A DNA stretch of 16,171 nt, taken from positions 1 through 16,171 of the forward strand of contig CAYMNB010000059.1 of assembly GCA_964391725.1 (NCBI GenBank), given 5' to 3'. The notes beneath the pieces are model-generated. The model did no database searches. It was given only the letters and a program-made list of their open reading frames with translations, and was not told the DNA's origin. The stretch comes from SpSt-1165 sp964391725. Its GTDB lineage: Bacteria > Chloroflexota > Anaerolineae > Anaerolineales > Anaerolineaceae. Position 1 is the stretch's first letter. Each line of letters opens with the position of its first letter. The translations under genes were made by a program, and so were the position numbers. This document shows positions 1 to 7,643 of the stretch, one piece after another.

Positions 1-500
1 TGAAGGGCCCCAAAGGACAGTTGGAATGGACCTTCGCCCCTGAGATGATCATCGAACAGGTTGATAACCAGGTGGTTGTAAAGATCGAGTCTGAAGAAAA
101 ACGAGTGCGTTCGCTGTTTGGCACCACCCGTTCCCTGATTCAGAACATGGTGACCGGTGTGCATGATGGTTTTCAGAAGATCATCGAAGTGCGCGGTGTT
201 GGCTATCGTGCGGAAATGAATGGTGACAACCTGGTGCTACATGTCGGCTATTCTCACCCTGTCGAAATGACCCCTCCGCAAGGGATTTCTTTTGAGGTGG
301 ATTCAAAGGTGCCGCGTGCCAGTGGTTCAGATGGTTTGAACTGTTATGTGCATGTCAATGGTATTGACAAAGCCCTGGTTGGCCAGATCGCCAGTGATGT
401 GCGCAAAGTGCGCCCGCCGAACGTATACAAAGGCAAAGGCCTGCGTTACAAAGGCGAATATGTCAAGATCCTGCCTGGCAAGGCTGGTAAAGTAGGGTAG
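1..500 (+). CDS. rplF: 50S ribosomal protein L6 (5' truncated by window edge)
   Basis: Large-subunit protein that sits near the sarcin-ricin loop and the factor-binding region. The reading frame is open from base 3, beginning KGPKGQLEWTF, which matches the internal KGPKG segment found about 26 residues into complete L6 proteins. The true start therefore lies before the window, and the in-frame TTG at base 21 is not the start. About 165 residues are visible. The second L6 fold ends in the family signature PPNVYKGKGLRYKGEYV, and the gene stops with TAG. Compared with E. coli L6 from memory, the stretch between the SHPVE and NGIDKALVGQ motifs is roughly eight residues longer, probably a surface loop. 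rplR follows 17 nt downstream, the standard spc-operon order. Confidence 0.97.
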   Translation, partial: KGPKGQLEWTFAPEMIIEQVDNQVVVKIESEEKRVRSLFGTTRSLIQNMVTGVHDGFQKIIEVRGVGYRAEMNGDNLVLHVGYSHPVEMTPPQGISFEVDSKVPRASGSDGLNCYVHVNGIDKALVGQIASDVRKVRPPNVYKGKGLRYKGEYVKILPGKAGKVG

Positions 501-517
501 AAGGTGGATTAAGAAAA

Positions 518-883
518 ATGGCAAAATTATCTAAGAAACAAGCAAGAGAACGCCGCCATCGCCGCATCCGCCGATGGATAACCGGAACCGCTGATATTCC
601 CCGTCTGTGTGTATTCCGCTCTGATGAGGAAATTTACGCCCAGGTGATCGATGACAAAGCCCAGCATACGCTGGTTTCAGCTTCGACCCTGGATCGTGAA
701 CTGCGCGAGCAACTGGATGGTAAAACCAAATCAGAACAGGCCACCCTGGTGGGTGAACTGGTTGGGAAACGAGCGCTCGACCACGGCATCAACAAAGTGG
801 TATTCGATCGCGGCGGCAATAAGTACATTGGCCGTGTGAAAGCCCTGGCAGATGCCGCTCGCAAAGCCGGTCTGGAATTCTAG
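518..883 (+). CDS. rplR: 50S ribosomal protein L18
   Basis: Large-subunit protein that binds 5S rRNA in the central protuberance. The 121-residue product has the usual length. It has a basic N-terminal tail (ARERRHRRIRR), then the conserved ITGTADIPRLCVFRS and IYAQVIDD segments, and ends with the GHGINKVVFDRGG-like core (here DHGINKVVFDRGG) and ALADAARKAGLEF, all diagnostic of L18. The ATG is preceded by AAGGTGG about ten bases upstream. The TAG stop overlaps by one base a possible GTG start for rpsE, although a later ATG is the better rpsE start. Confidence 0.97.
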   Translation: MAKLSKKQARERRHRRIRRWITGTADIPRLCVFRSDEEIYAQVIDDKAQHTLVSASTLDRELREQLDGKTKSEQATLVGELVGKRALDHGINKVVFDRGGNKYIGRVKALADAARKAGLEF

Positions 884-903
884 TGGTAAGGAATGATGCG
901 ACG

Positions 904-1434
904 ATGAATATGCAACACGATTATGAATATAAAGAAGAACTCGATGAGCGCGTGGTAGAAATTGCGCGTGTCGCCAAAGTGGTCAAGGGCGGACGGCGCT
1001 TCCAATTCCGTGTGCTGGTGGTTGCCGGCGACAATAAAGGCAAAGTCGGCCTGGGATTGGGTAAAGCCAACGCTGTGCCCGAAGCCATGCGTAAAGCCTC
1101 GGAAAAGGCCCGTGCGAACCTGAAATCGATCCCCACCATTGATGGCACGATTGCCCATCCGGTGGAAGGCAAGGTTTCTGGCGCACATGTGCTGCTGCGG
1201 CCGGCTACGCCCGGTACCGGCGTTATTGCCGGTGGTGGCGTGCGTGCTGTGCTCGAAGCTGTGGGTTTACAGAATATTTTGACCAAATCTTTGGGCAGCG
1301 CGAACACCTTGAATGTGGTGCGGGCTACCTTTGACGCTCTCGATCAGTTGAAAGACCCAGAAAAAGAAGCATACCGCCGTGGCAAACCGGTGGAACAAGT
1401 TAAACCTTTCTGGACACGAGGAAAGGCAGCATAG
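904..1434 (+). CDS. rpsE: 30S ribosomal protein S5
   Basis: Small-subunit protein involved in decoding accuracy and mRNA unwinding at the entry channel. I chose the ATG at 904 (176 residues) because AAGGA at 888-892 lies about 11 nt before it and the protein then opens with a short acidic leader followed by ELDERVVEIARVAKVVKGGRRF, the normal S5 beginning. An in-frame GTG at 883, overlapping the rplR stop, would add seven residues. The dsRBD-like S5 signature is clear (NKGKVGLGLGKANAVPEAM), followed by the C-terminal fold with PATPGTGVIAGGGVRAVLE and LGSANTLNVVRATFDAL. Only one base separates its stop from the rpmD start, indicating tight translational coupling. Confidence 0.95.
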   Translation: MNMQHDYEYKEELDERVVEIARVAKVVKGGRRFQFRVLVVAGDNKGKVGLGLGKANAVPEAMRKASEKARANLKSIPTIDGTIAHPVEGKVSGAHVLLRPATPGTGVIAGGGVRAVLEAVGLQNILTKSLGSANTLNVVRATFDALDQLKDPEKEAYRRGKPVEQVKPFWTRGKAA

Positions 1435-1435
1435 G

Positions 1436-1621
1436 ATGACGAAAGAAAAAGTCGTTAAGATTACATTGGTGAAAAGCCCGATCGGGTATTCAAAACGTCA
1501 CAAAGGCACCGTTCGCGCACTGGGACTGAAAAAAATCAACCAGACTGTTGAACAGGTTGACGGCCCAGTACTGCGAGGAATGTTGTCGAAAGTGGCGCAC
1601 CTCGTGGAAATTGAGGAGTAA
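1436..1621 (+). CDS. rpmD: 50S ribosomal protein L30
   Basis: Small large-subunit protein of 61 residues, typical for bacterial L30. The sequence begins MTKEKVVKITLVKSPIGYSK and includes the diagnostic HKGTVRALGLKKINQTVE and GMLSKVAHLVEIEE segments. The ATG lies one base after the rpsE stop, with a GAGGAAAGG purine run in the rpsE 3' end as ribosome-binding site. The frame stays open further upstream, but that extension lies inside rpsE and is not L30-like. The stop TAA directly abuts the rplO ATG. Confidence 0.95.
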   Translation: MTKEKVVKITLVKSPIGYSKRHKGTVRALGLKKINQTVEQVDGPVLRGMLSKVAHLVEIEE

Positions 1622-2080
1622 ATGATGAAATTGGATGATTTAAAACCCAATGAAGGTGCCACCCATCGTAAAAAGCGAGTTGGGCGTGGCAACGCTGCTG
1701 GCCAGGGTAAAACCGCAGGCCGCGGCACCAAAGGACAAAAATCTCGCGCTGGATGGGGCGGTAAGCTTTATCATCAGGGCGGTAACCTGCCTTTCTACCG
1801 GCGTCTGCCATTCAAACGTGGTGAAGGATTCCGGAATCCAAACCAGGTTGAATACAACGAGTTCAACCTCGACGACCTTGTACGCTGCTTTGAAGCGAAC
1901 GAGGAGGTGACACCAGAAACCATGATCGAGCGCAATATGCTGGGTCGCAAAAAGGATCCAGTGGTTATTCTCGGTCAGGGAGAAATTGAGATTCCGTTGA
2001 AGGTCAAAGTGCACCGGGTTTCGAAAAGTGCGAAAGCAAAAATTGAAGCTGCCGGCGGTTCGATCGAGCTGCTTGACTGA
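1622..2080 (+). CDS. rplO: 50S ribosomal protein L15
   Basis: Large-subunit protein required for late 50S assembly. It has 152 residues, close to the family norm. The N-terminal third is the typical basic Gly/Arg/Lys-rich extension (LKPNEGATHRKKRVGRGN, AGRGTKGQKSRAG) that threads into 23S rRNA. The globular C-terminus ends VHRVSKSAKAKIEAAGGSIELL, the L15 signature. Two ATGs occur in tandem (1622 and 1625). The AGGAG at 1614-1618 is only 3 nt from the first and 6 nt from the second, so initiation at 1625 (151 residues) is equally possible. secY follows after 34 nt. Confidence 0.95.
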   Translation: MMKLDDLKPNEGATHRKKRVGRGNAAGQGKTAGRGTKGQKSRAGWGGKLYHQGGNLPFYRRLPFKRGEGFRNPNQVEYNEFNLDDLVRCFEANEEVTPETMIERNMLGRKKDPVVILGQGEIEIPLKVKVHRVSKSAKAKIEAAGGSIELLD

Positions 2081-2114
2081 CATTGGATAGGAAAGAACGA
2101 AGGGACCCCTGAGC

Positions 2115-3425
2115 ATGAAGAAATCAGCATGGCGATTCCTGTGGAAATCAGAGGATATTCGCAAGAAGTTGTTAATCACATTGTTGTTGTTGGTCATTTA
2201 CCGTTTTGCGGCGAATGTGCCGGTGCCCGGGATTGACCGTTCGGTGTTTCAACAAGTAGTTGCCACGGGCGGTGCCAGCGGCAACTTGGTGAACCTGCTG
2301 GATTTGCTGTCTGGCGGTGCCGTTTCAAACTTCTCTGTGTTGGCGATGGGTGTCTATCCTTACATTACCGCCCAGATTATCCTGCAACTGCTCATGCCCA
2401 TTATTCCGGCGCTTGAGGAGAAGATGAAGGAGGGGGGGCAGAAGTTCATGGAAAAATGGACCATGCTCCTGACGGTGCCGATGGCGTTGCTTTCAGCAGT
2501 GGGCCAGATCAACATCTTTAACACCATGTTTGGTGTGCCTATCTTAACATCGGAGGGCTTCGGCTTGCCGATTGTGGCGACGGTGATCAGTATGATCGCC
2601 GGCACGATGTTGGGGATCTGGATTGGCCAGTTGATCTCTGAATTCGGTATTCCCAATCAGGGCCTTTCATTGATCATTCTCTCTGGTGTGGTTTCACGCA
2701 TCCCGGTGAACCTGGCGCAGTTAATCCAGTCTGATGGCTGGTGGTGGCTTTTGATCGTTATCCTGGCGATCCTGGCAGTGACTACCTTCGCGGTGGTGTA
2801 TGTGCAGGAAGGCCAGCGCAAGGTGCCGGTATTATTCCCCGGAAGGCGGGTGGGTACGCGCATGTCGATGCCGGTTCGCAGCCATATTCCGTTGCGTGTG
2901 AACATGGCGGGCATGATCCCGTTGATCTTCGCGCAGACATTGCTGAGTTTTCCAGCGATTCTTGCCAGCTATTTCATCGGCTCCCAGGCTGCCTGGCTGA
3001 GTAATTTTGCGCAAACCATTTATGATGTGTTTGGAGGCACCAATATCTGGTATATCCTGGTGTTTTTCTTACTGGTGGTGGGCTTTACTTTCTTCTATAC
3101 CACCATTTTGTTCGAGCAGCAGGCATATGGTGATAATCTTAAGAAACAGGGTGCTCAGATACCTGGGGTATCGCGTGGAGCGCCTACGCAAAAGTATTTG
3201 AGCAAGGTGCAAAATCGCATCACGCTGCCGGGGGCTTTGTTCCTGGGCTTTGTGGCCGTGCTTCCTTATATTGTTACCGCCATTCTGCCGATTGCTAACC
3301 AGAGTATGCTGCTGGTATCTTCCTCAGGTCTGTTGATCGTGGTGGGTACTGTGCGCGATACCTTCAATATCATTGAGACTGAGCTCAAACTGCATGGTTA
3401 TGATGACCATTTGATTGCGCGTTAG
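2115..3425 (+). CDS. secY: Protein translocase subunit SecY
   Basis: Channel-forming subunit of the SecYEG complex in the cytoplasmic membrane; it exports unfolded proteins with SecA and inserts membrane proteins with the ribosome. At 436 residues it has family-typical length. Ten hydrophobic segments are recognisable, beginning around residues 18-33. A plug/external region follows (about 41-75), then the GIPNQGLSLIILSGVVSRIP helix (about 178-197), the cytoplasmic SecA/ribosome loop after VYVQEGQRKVPV (about 228-240), HIPLRVNMAGMIP (about 257-269), the second large cytoplasmic loop with DNLKKQGAQIPG (340-351), and a cytoplasmic tail ending GYDDHLIAR. Minor departures from the usual motifs are FPGRR in place of YAKR and IPLIFA in place of IPPIFA. 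An AAGGG lies about ten bases before the ATG. Confidence 0.98.
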   Translation: MKKSAWRFLWKSEDIRKKLLITLLLLVIYRFAANVPVPGIDRSVFQQVVATGGASGNLVNLLDLLSGGAVSNFSVLAMGVYPYITAQIILQLLMPIIPALEEKMKEGGQKFMEKWTMLLTVPMALLSAVGQINIFNTMFGVPILTSEGFGLPIVATVISMIAGTMLGIWIGQLISEFGIPNQGLSLIILSGVVSRIPVNLAQLIQSDGWWWLLIVILAILAVTTFAVVYVQEGQRKVPVLFPGRRVGTRMSMPVRSHIPLRVNMAGMIPLIFAQTLLSFPAILASYFIGSQAAWLSNFAQTIYDVFGGTNIWYILVFFLLVVGFTFFYTTILFEQQAYGDNLKKQGAQIPGVSRGAPTQKYLSKVQNRITLPGALFLGFVAVLPYIVTAILPIANQSMLLVSSSGLLIVVGTVRDTFNIIETELKLHGYDDHLIAR

Positions 3426-3443
3426 CGGAGAAAGGTAAAAAAC

Positions 3444-4103
3444 ATGGCAAATTTCATCGTTTTATTAGGCCCTCCAGGCGCAGGCAAAGGCACCCAGGCA
3501 GAGATCTTGTCTGAAAATCTGAATCTTGTGCATATTTCAACCGGCGATATCTTCCGAGAGAACCTGCGCAACGAAACCGAGTTAGGTTTGCTGGCGAAAG
3601 GTTATATGGCCAAAGGTGAGTTGGTGCCAGATGATGTCACCAATGAAATGGTGCGTGACCGCATCAGCCGTGAAGACACGCGTGAAGGCGGGGCTTTGCT
3701 GGATGGCTATCCGCGCACGCCTGATCAGGCACAGGCACTGGCAGCCATGCTGGAAGACATTGGTGGGAAAGTTCTGTGTGTTCCCTATATCGCTGTGCCA
3801 GCCCCGGTGTTGGTTGAACGGCTGAGTGGCCGCTGGACCTGCCCGGTGTGCAGCACGCCCTATCACCCGGTTTCGAAGCCGCCCAAAGTGGCAGGCATTT
3901 GCGACCATGATGGAGCAGCCCTGGTGCAGCGTGAAGATGATAAGCCAGCCACGGTGAAAAACCGCATTGATGTGTATATGGAAAATACTGCACCATTGAT
4001 CGATTTCTACCAAAATCAACATCTTTTGGTGGAAGTTGATGGCACGCAGGATATTGATCAGGTCTCAGCAGACCTGCTGCGCGCGATTAAAGCGCGGATG
4101 TAA
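3444..4103 (+). CDS. adk: Adenylate kinase, zinc-LID type
   Basis: Cytoplasmic enzyme that interconverts ATP + AMP and 2 ADP. The 219-residue protein is the long-LID bacterial form. It shows the P-loop GPPGAGKGT (residues 9-17), the AMP-binding STGD segment near 32-35, and DGYPRT (87-92, the usual DGFPRT position). The LID domain carries Cys133 and Cys136 (CPVC), then Cys153 and Asp156 (CDHD), which fits the Cys3-Asp zinc site known in Gram-positive-type adenylate kinases. The usual arginine-containing segment NRIDVY follows near 173-178. It lies 18 nt after secY, with a GGAGAAAGG ribosome-binding site, and precedes map by 11 nt, the classic secY-adk-map order. Confidence 0.97.
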   Translation: MANFIVLLGPPGAGKGTQAEILSENLNLVHISTGDIFRENLRNETELGLLAKGYMAKGELVPDDVTNEMVRDRISREDTREGGALLDGYPRTPDQAQALAAMLEDIGGKVLCVPYIAVPAPVLVERLSGRWTCPVCSTPYHPVSKPPKVAGICDHDGAALVQREDDKPATVKNRIDVYMENTAPLIDFYQNQHLLVEVDGTQDIDQVSADLLRAIKARM

Positions 4104-4114
4104 AGGATTGTAGA

Positions 4115-4951
4115 ATGATTGGTTTTGGTCGACAAATCAGCTTAAAAAGTGCTTCTGATCTGGCCGCGATGCGTATCGCTGGTCGGATCAATGCAGAAGC
4201 GCTGGCTGCCGCGCATGCGATTGTGCGACCAGGTATCTCTACCGCCGACCTTGAGGCGGCGGTAGACGAAGTTCATAAGAAGTATGGTGTATACTCGCCA
4301 TTCAAAAACTATGCTCCGGGGGGCTTGCCTCCCTATCCTTCCTCAATTACAGTGTGTATCAATGAAGAGTTGGTACATGGCATACCGGGGAAACAGCGAA
4401 AACTTCGGAGCGGTGATATTGTCTCAATAGATTGCGGGACCGTTTACGAGGGCTATGTCGGTGATTCAGCATTTACCTGTGGTGTTGGGGATCTTTCCCC
4501 GCTTGCTGAAAAACTCCTGGATATCACCGAACAGGCTTTGTATGCGGGCATCTCCAAAATGGTGCCAGGAAATCGAACGGGAGATGTGTCGGCTGCCATT
4601 CAGAAAGTCGTTGAATCCAATGGCTTTCATGTGACTCGCATTTATACAGGACATGGCGTAGGGCGCAGTATGCACGAGGGTCCCCAGGTGCCGAATTTTG
4701 GCGTCGAAGGCCAGGGCATGAAGCTGCGGCCGGGGATGACCATTGCGCTGGAACCAATGGTGCTGGTGGGCACGCCCCACACGGTCACCAACGATGATCA
4801 GTGGACGGTGGTCTCACTGGATGGATCCTTGACGGCTCATTTCGAACATAGTGTGGCTGTAACTGAGAGTGAACCTTTGATTTTGACCAAGCTGGCGGAT
4901 GAAACCAGTCCAGCGCAGATCACTGGACATCTCAGGGAAGGTGTATTATAA
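4115..4951 (+). CDS. map: Methionine aminopeptidase, type I
   Basis: Removes the initiator methionine from nascent proteins after deformylation. It has the pita-bread fold. The five dimetal ligands can be placed as Asp106 (SIDCGT), Asp117 (GDSAFT), His180 (TGHGVGRSMHEGP), Glu213 (ALEPM) and Glu244 (FEHSVAVT). The substrate-contact histidines are His88 (VHGIP) and His187. At 278 residues it is slightly longer than the roughly 250-265 usual for type Ia, because of a C-terminal tail of about 25 residues after ESEPLILT. It lacks the N-terminal zinc-finger linker of type Ic enzymes. The ATG follows AAAGGA at a good spacing. The last codons contain a promoter, and the stop TAA lies inside its -10 box. 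Confidence 0.96.
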   Translation: MIGFGRQISLKSASDLAAMRIAGRINAEALAAAHAIVRPGISTADLEAAVDEVHKKYGVYSPFKNYAPGGLPPYPSSITVCINEELVHGIPGKQRKLRSGDIVSIDCGTVYEGYVGDSAFTCGVGDLSPLAEKLLDITEQALYAGISKMVPGNRTGDVSAAIQKVVESNGFHVTRIYTGHGVGRSMHEGPQVPNFGVEGQGMKLRPGMTIALEPMVLVGTPHTVTNDDQWTVVSLDGSLTAHFEHSVAVTESEPLILTKLADETSPAQITGHLREGVL

Positions 4952-4952
4952 T
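4924..4952 (+). promoter_or_regulatory. Internal sigma70-type promoter at the 3' end of map, upstream of rpmJ
   Basis: TGGACA (4924-4929) matches the -35 consensus at five of six positions, and TATAAT (4947-4952) is a perfect -10 box. The spacer is exactly 17 bp. Transcription would begin near 4959, giving a 54-nt leader before rpmJ. The position suggests a secondary promoter for the rpmJ-rpsM-rpsK-rpsD-rpoA-rplQ group, as for the alpha operons of other bacteria. It is seen by eye only; no expression data are available. Confidence 0.72.
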
Positions 4953-5012
4953 CATGTGTTTGGGCTTATCCGTACTTTTTAGTTATTTCAGGTTTGATGA
5001 TAGGAGTTTAGA

Positions 5013-5126
5013 ATGAAAGTGTCATCCTCCATTCGCAAACGCTGTGCAAAATGCAAGATCGTCAAACGTCGAGGTGTTTTGTATGTCATCTGCGAAAATA
5101 AAAATCATAAACAACGACAAGGGTAA
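5013..5126 (+). CDS. rpmJ: 50S ribosomal protein L36 (zinc-ribbon form)
   Basis: A 37-residue gene reading MKVSSSIRKRCAKCKIVKRR and ending ENKNHKQRQG; 37 residues is the commonest L36 length. The zinc-ribbon ligands of the C+ form are present: Cys11, Cys14, Cys27 and His32. The ATG follows TAGGAG at about seven bases. It lies 61 nt after map, where infA would usually intervene, and 7 nt before rpsM. It is probably the first gene transcribed from the promoter inside map. L36 stabilises the 23S rRNA core near the factor-binding site. Confidence 0.96.
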   Translation: MKVSSSIRKRCAKCKIVKRRGVLYVICENKNHKQRQG

Positions 5127-5133
5127 TTGACCT

Positions 5134-5523
5134 ATGGCACGTATTGAAGGTGTAGATTTACCAAGAAACAAACGTATTGAAGTTGCGCTTACCTATATCT
5201 ATGGCATCGGGCCAACCCATGCACACGAAATTCTCGCAAGCACTGGTGTTAATCCCGATACGCGCACAGATGACCTGACTGACGCGGAAGAAAACGCGAT
5301 GCGTGAATTTATCGCCGCCAACTACACAGTTGAGGGTGATCTTCGCCGCGAAGTTCAGTTGAATATCAAGCGGCTGGTTGAAATTGGCTGTTACCGCGGC
5401 ATGCGCCACCGGCGCAATCTGCCGGTGCATGGTCAACGCACTAAAACCAACGCGCGCACCCGCAAAGGCCCCAAAAAGACCGTGGCAGGTCGCGGACGCC
5501 GCCGTGGCGCAACCAAGAAATAA
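5134..5523 (+). CDS. rpsM: 30S ribosomal protein S13
   Basis: Small-subunit head protein that contacts the P-site tRNA and forms bridges with L5. It has 129 residues, slightly longer than the roughly 120 common in other bacteria. It begins MARIEGVDLPRNKRIEVALT and continues with YIYGIGPTHAHEIL (helix-hairpin-helix-like). The signature CYRGMRHRRNLPVHGQRTKTNARTRKG is split here as CYRGMRHRRNLPVHGQ and RTKTNARTRKGPKKTV. A strongly basic C-terminal tail (GRGRRRGATKK) follows, as expected for the part that reaches the decoding site. AAGGG at the 3' end of rpmJ probably serves as its ribosome-binding site. Confidence 0.97.
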   Translation: MARIEGVDLPRNKRIEVALTYIYGIGPTHAHEILASTGVNPDTRTDDLTDAEENAMREFIAANYTVEGDLRREVQLNIKRLVEIGCYRGMRHRRNLPVHGQRTKTNARTRKGPKKTVAGRGRRRGATKK

Positions 5524-5583
5524 ACTGCGCTGACAGATATCAGGTAGCGAGATTGATCTAAGAGTAAGAAATAAAGAGGTATT

Positions 5584-5985
5584 ATGGCTCAAAATGTACG
5601 TTCCGCACGTCGCGGTTCTGCACGAAAAGTAAAACGATCACTGTCATCTGCACAGGTGCATGTGTATGCCTCGTTCAACAACACCATTATTACCGTGACT
5701 GATTTTCAGGGGAATACGGTGTGTTGGGGCAGTGCTGGTTCAGCTGGTTTCAAAGGTTCACGCAAAAGTACACCTTTTGCCGCCCGCCTGGCTGCTGAGC
5801 AGACGATGAAAGATGCCATGCAAATGGGCATTCAGGAAGTGGATGTGATCGTGAAGGGACCTGGTCCTGGCCGAGAAGCCGCCATTCGTGCGATCCAAGG
5901 TTTGGGAATTAAAGTGCGCGCCATTGCGGATGTAACACCTGTTCCGCACAACGGCTGCCGCCCTCCCAAAAAACGACGTATTTAG
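5584..5985 (+). CDS. rpsK: 30S ribosomal protein S11
   Basis: Small-subunit platform protein close to the E-site mRNA and the S7/S18 neighbourhood. It has 133 residues. A basic N-terminal tail (SARRGSARKVKRS) is followed by VHVYASFNNTIITVTDFQGN, the characteristic S11 opening. AGFKGSRKSTPFAARLAAE and VDVIVKGPGPGREAAIRA follow, and it ends with DVTPVPHNGCRPPKKRR, the S11 signature. The ribosome-binding site is AAAGAGG. The 12-nt string containing it (AATAAAGAGGTA, 5570-5581) recurs before rpsD at 5987-5998, suggesting a shared initiation signal. The 60 nt after rpsM hold no other recognisable element. Confidence 0.97.
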   Translation: MAQNVRSARRGSARKVKRSLSSAQVHVYASFNNTIITVTDFQGNTVCWGSAGSAGFKGSRKSTPFAARLAAEQTMKDAMQMGIQEVDVIVKGPGPGREAAIRAIQGLGIKVRAIADVTPVPHNGCRPPKKRRI

Positions 5986-6007
5986 TAATAAAGAGGTAAT
6001 AGGTAAT

Positions 6008-6640
6008 ATGGCGAGATATACTGGTCCGGCATGCAAGTTGTGCCGGCGAGAAGGCGAAAAATTATTTTTGAAGGGCGAACGCTGCTACACCGCAAAATGT
6101 GCGATGGAACGCCGTGCCTACGCCCCGGGTGAACACGGTAAAATGATGCGCCGCGGACGTGAATCAGACTATTCACGGCAACTGCGCGCAAAGCAGAAAG
6201 TGCGCCGTGTGTATGGTGTGTTGGAAAAACAATTCCGCCGCTACTTTGATTTGGCGCGCAAACGCACCGGCTTGACCGGCTTGAACCTGCTGCAAACACT
6301 GGAGTCACGTTTTGATAATGTGGTCTATCGGTTGGGCTTTGCGCCGAACCGCAATGCCGCACGGCAACTGGTGACGCACGGCCATTTCATAGTAAACGGC
6401 CGCCGCACAGATGTCCCTTCGATGTTGATGACCCCCAATGATGTGATTGTGGTGCGTGAAGAGTCACGCAAAACAGAGTACTTCAAAACATTTGTTGAGG
6501 AAGCCGCTCAGCGCACCTGCGCTCCCTGGCTGGAACGTGATCTGGATAAATTTAGCGGCAGAATGCTGCGGTTGCCAGAACGGTCAGAAATTGACGGAAA
6601 CCTCAACGAACAGCTGGTTGTTGAGTACTATTCACGCTAA
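6008..6640 (+). CDS. rpsD: 30S ribosomal protein S4 (zinc-binding C+ form)
   Basis: Primary 16S rRNA-binding assembly protein, and in many bacteria the translational repressor of the alpha operon. The 210-residue product has the N-terminal zinc site CKLC plus GERCYTAKC (Cys9, Cys12, Cys26, Cys31), which is lost in the C- paralogues. A basic helical region (YSRQLRAKQKVRRVYG) follows. Then comes the S4 RNA-binding domain beginning LESRFDNVVYRLGFAPNRNA and continuing RQLVTHGHFIVNGRRTDVPS. It ends EQLVVEYYSR, a very typical S4 C-terminus. It has a GAGG-containing ribosome-binding site and lies 22 nt after rpsK. S4-mediated control of this operon is possible, but I could not identify the RNA target. 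Confidence 0.97.
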   Translation: MARYTGPACKLCRREGEKLFLKGERCYTAKCAMERRAYAPGEHGKMMRRGRESDYSRQLRAKQKVRRVYGVLEKQFRRYFDLARKRTGLTGLNLLQTLESRFDNVVYRLGFAPNRNAARQLVTHGHFIVNGRRTDVPSMLMTPNDVIVVREESRKTEYFKTFVEEAAQRTCAPWLERDLDKFSGRMLRLPERSEIDGNLNEQLVVEYYSR

Positions 6641-6669
6641 GCGATAGATGGCAAAGGAAGGGAAAAACC

Positions 6670-7638
6670 GTGACAGCTTTAAGTAATATGGTGACACCAA
6701 AAGTTGAGCGCGAGGCGGAAGCCCGTAATTATGGCAAATTTATCATCAGTCCGCTTGAAAAGGGCTATGGTACCACGTTGGGGAATACTCTGCGTCGGGT
6801 CCTCCTTTCCTCCTTAGATGGTGCGGCAGTGACTGCCATACGCGTCAGTGACGTTTTGCATGAGTTCAGTGATATCCCCGGTGTGCGTGAGGATGTTATC
6901 CAGGTGATGCTGCAGGTGAAGAAACTGCGCATTAAGCTGCATGATGTCGCGATCGCCCACATGCACCTTGCGGTGCATGGTGAAGGAGAAGTGACGGCGG
7001 CTGATATTCAATTTCCTCCCGAAGTTGACCTGCAGAATCCGGATCTATATTTGTTCACGGTGGATCAACCGACCGATATTGAGATCGAGTTTACGGTGGA
7101 AGCCGGCCGCGGATATTCATCCGCCAATGAACGCAATGGGCGCTTGCCGATCGGTGATTTGCCGGTAGATGCTATTTTCAGCCCGGTGAAACGCGTCAAT
7201 TGGTCGGTTAGCTCTGCGCGTGTTGGACAAGATACCAATTATGACCGTCTGGTCCTTGAAATTTGGACCGATGGCACCATTGCGCCGGAAGCGGCACTGA
7301 GCACTGCCTCACAGATCATCATTGAACATCTGCGCTACATTTCAGGGATCAGTGAAGAGACCTTGATGATGCCGGTGGAGGTGGAAGAGAGTGTTTCTTC
7401 ACTCTCATCTGAAGCGGTGGAGACCCCCATCGAGAATCTTGATCTTTCTGTGCGTGTATTCAACTCTTTGAAGCGCACAGGTATCACCACAGTGGGTGAT
7501 GTGCTGGATCTGTTGGAAAAAGGCGAGGATGCGGTGATGTCGATCCGCAACTTTGGCGAGAAGAGTTTAGACGAATTGGTAGGCAAGATGCAGGAAAAAG
7601 GATATCTGCCTTCCGACGATGAAAACGATACGGAGTAA
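6670..7638 (+). CDS. rpoA: DNA-directed RNA polymerase subunit alpha
   Basis: Alpha dimer that nucleates RNA polymerase assembly and contacts UP elements and activators. The 322-residue protein has the N-terminal assembly domain (about 1-230) with TTLGNTLRRVLLSSLDGAAV (35-54). An acidic/serine linker follows (about 236-252). The C-terminal domain carries ENLDLSVRVFNSLKRTGI and SIRNFGEKSLDEL. Arg262 and Asn265 align with the DNA-contacting E. coli Arg265 and Asn268; Gly296 and Lys298 match G296 and K298. The start is GTG at 6670, favoured by AAGGAAGGG ending 8 nt before it; an ATG at 6688 is a weaker option. Retained DNA-contacting residues fit with AT-rich UP-like DNA upstream of the promoter at 11102. 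Confidence 0.98.
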   Translation: MTALSNMVTPKVEREAEARNYGKFIISPLEKGYGTTLGNTLRRVLLSSLDGAAVTAIRVSDVLHEFSDIPGVREDVIQVMLQVKKLRIKLHDVAIAHMHLAVHGEGEVTAADIQFPPEVDLQNPDLYLFTVDQPTDIEIEFTVEAGRGYSSANERNGRLPIGDLPVDAIFSPVKRVNWSVSSARVGQDTNYDRLVLEIWTDGTIAPEAALSTASQIIIEHLRYISGISEETLMMPVEVEESVSSLSSEAVETPIENLDLSVRVFNSLKRTGITTVGDVLDLLEKGEDAVMSIRNFGEKSLDELVGKMQEKGYLPSDDENDTE

Positions 7639-7643
7639 TTACA

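Noticed and set aside
21..23. TTG as a possible start of rplF
   Set aside because: The frame is open to the left edge and encodes conserved L6 residues (KGPKGQ) before it, so the gene is simply truncated by the window.
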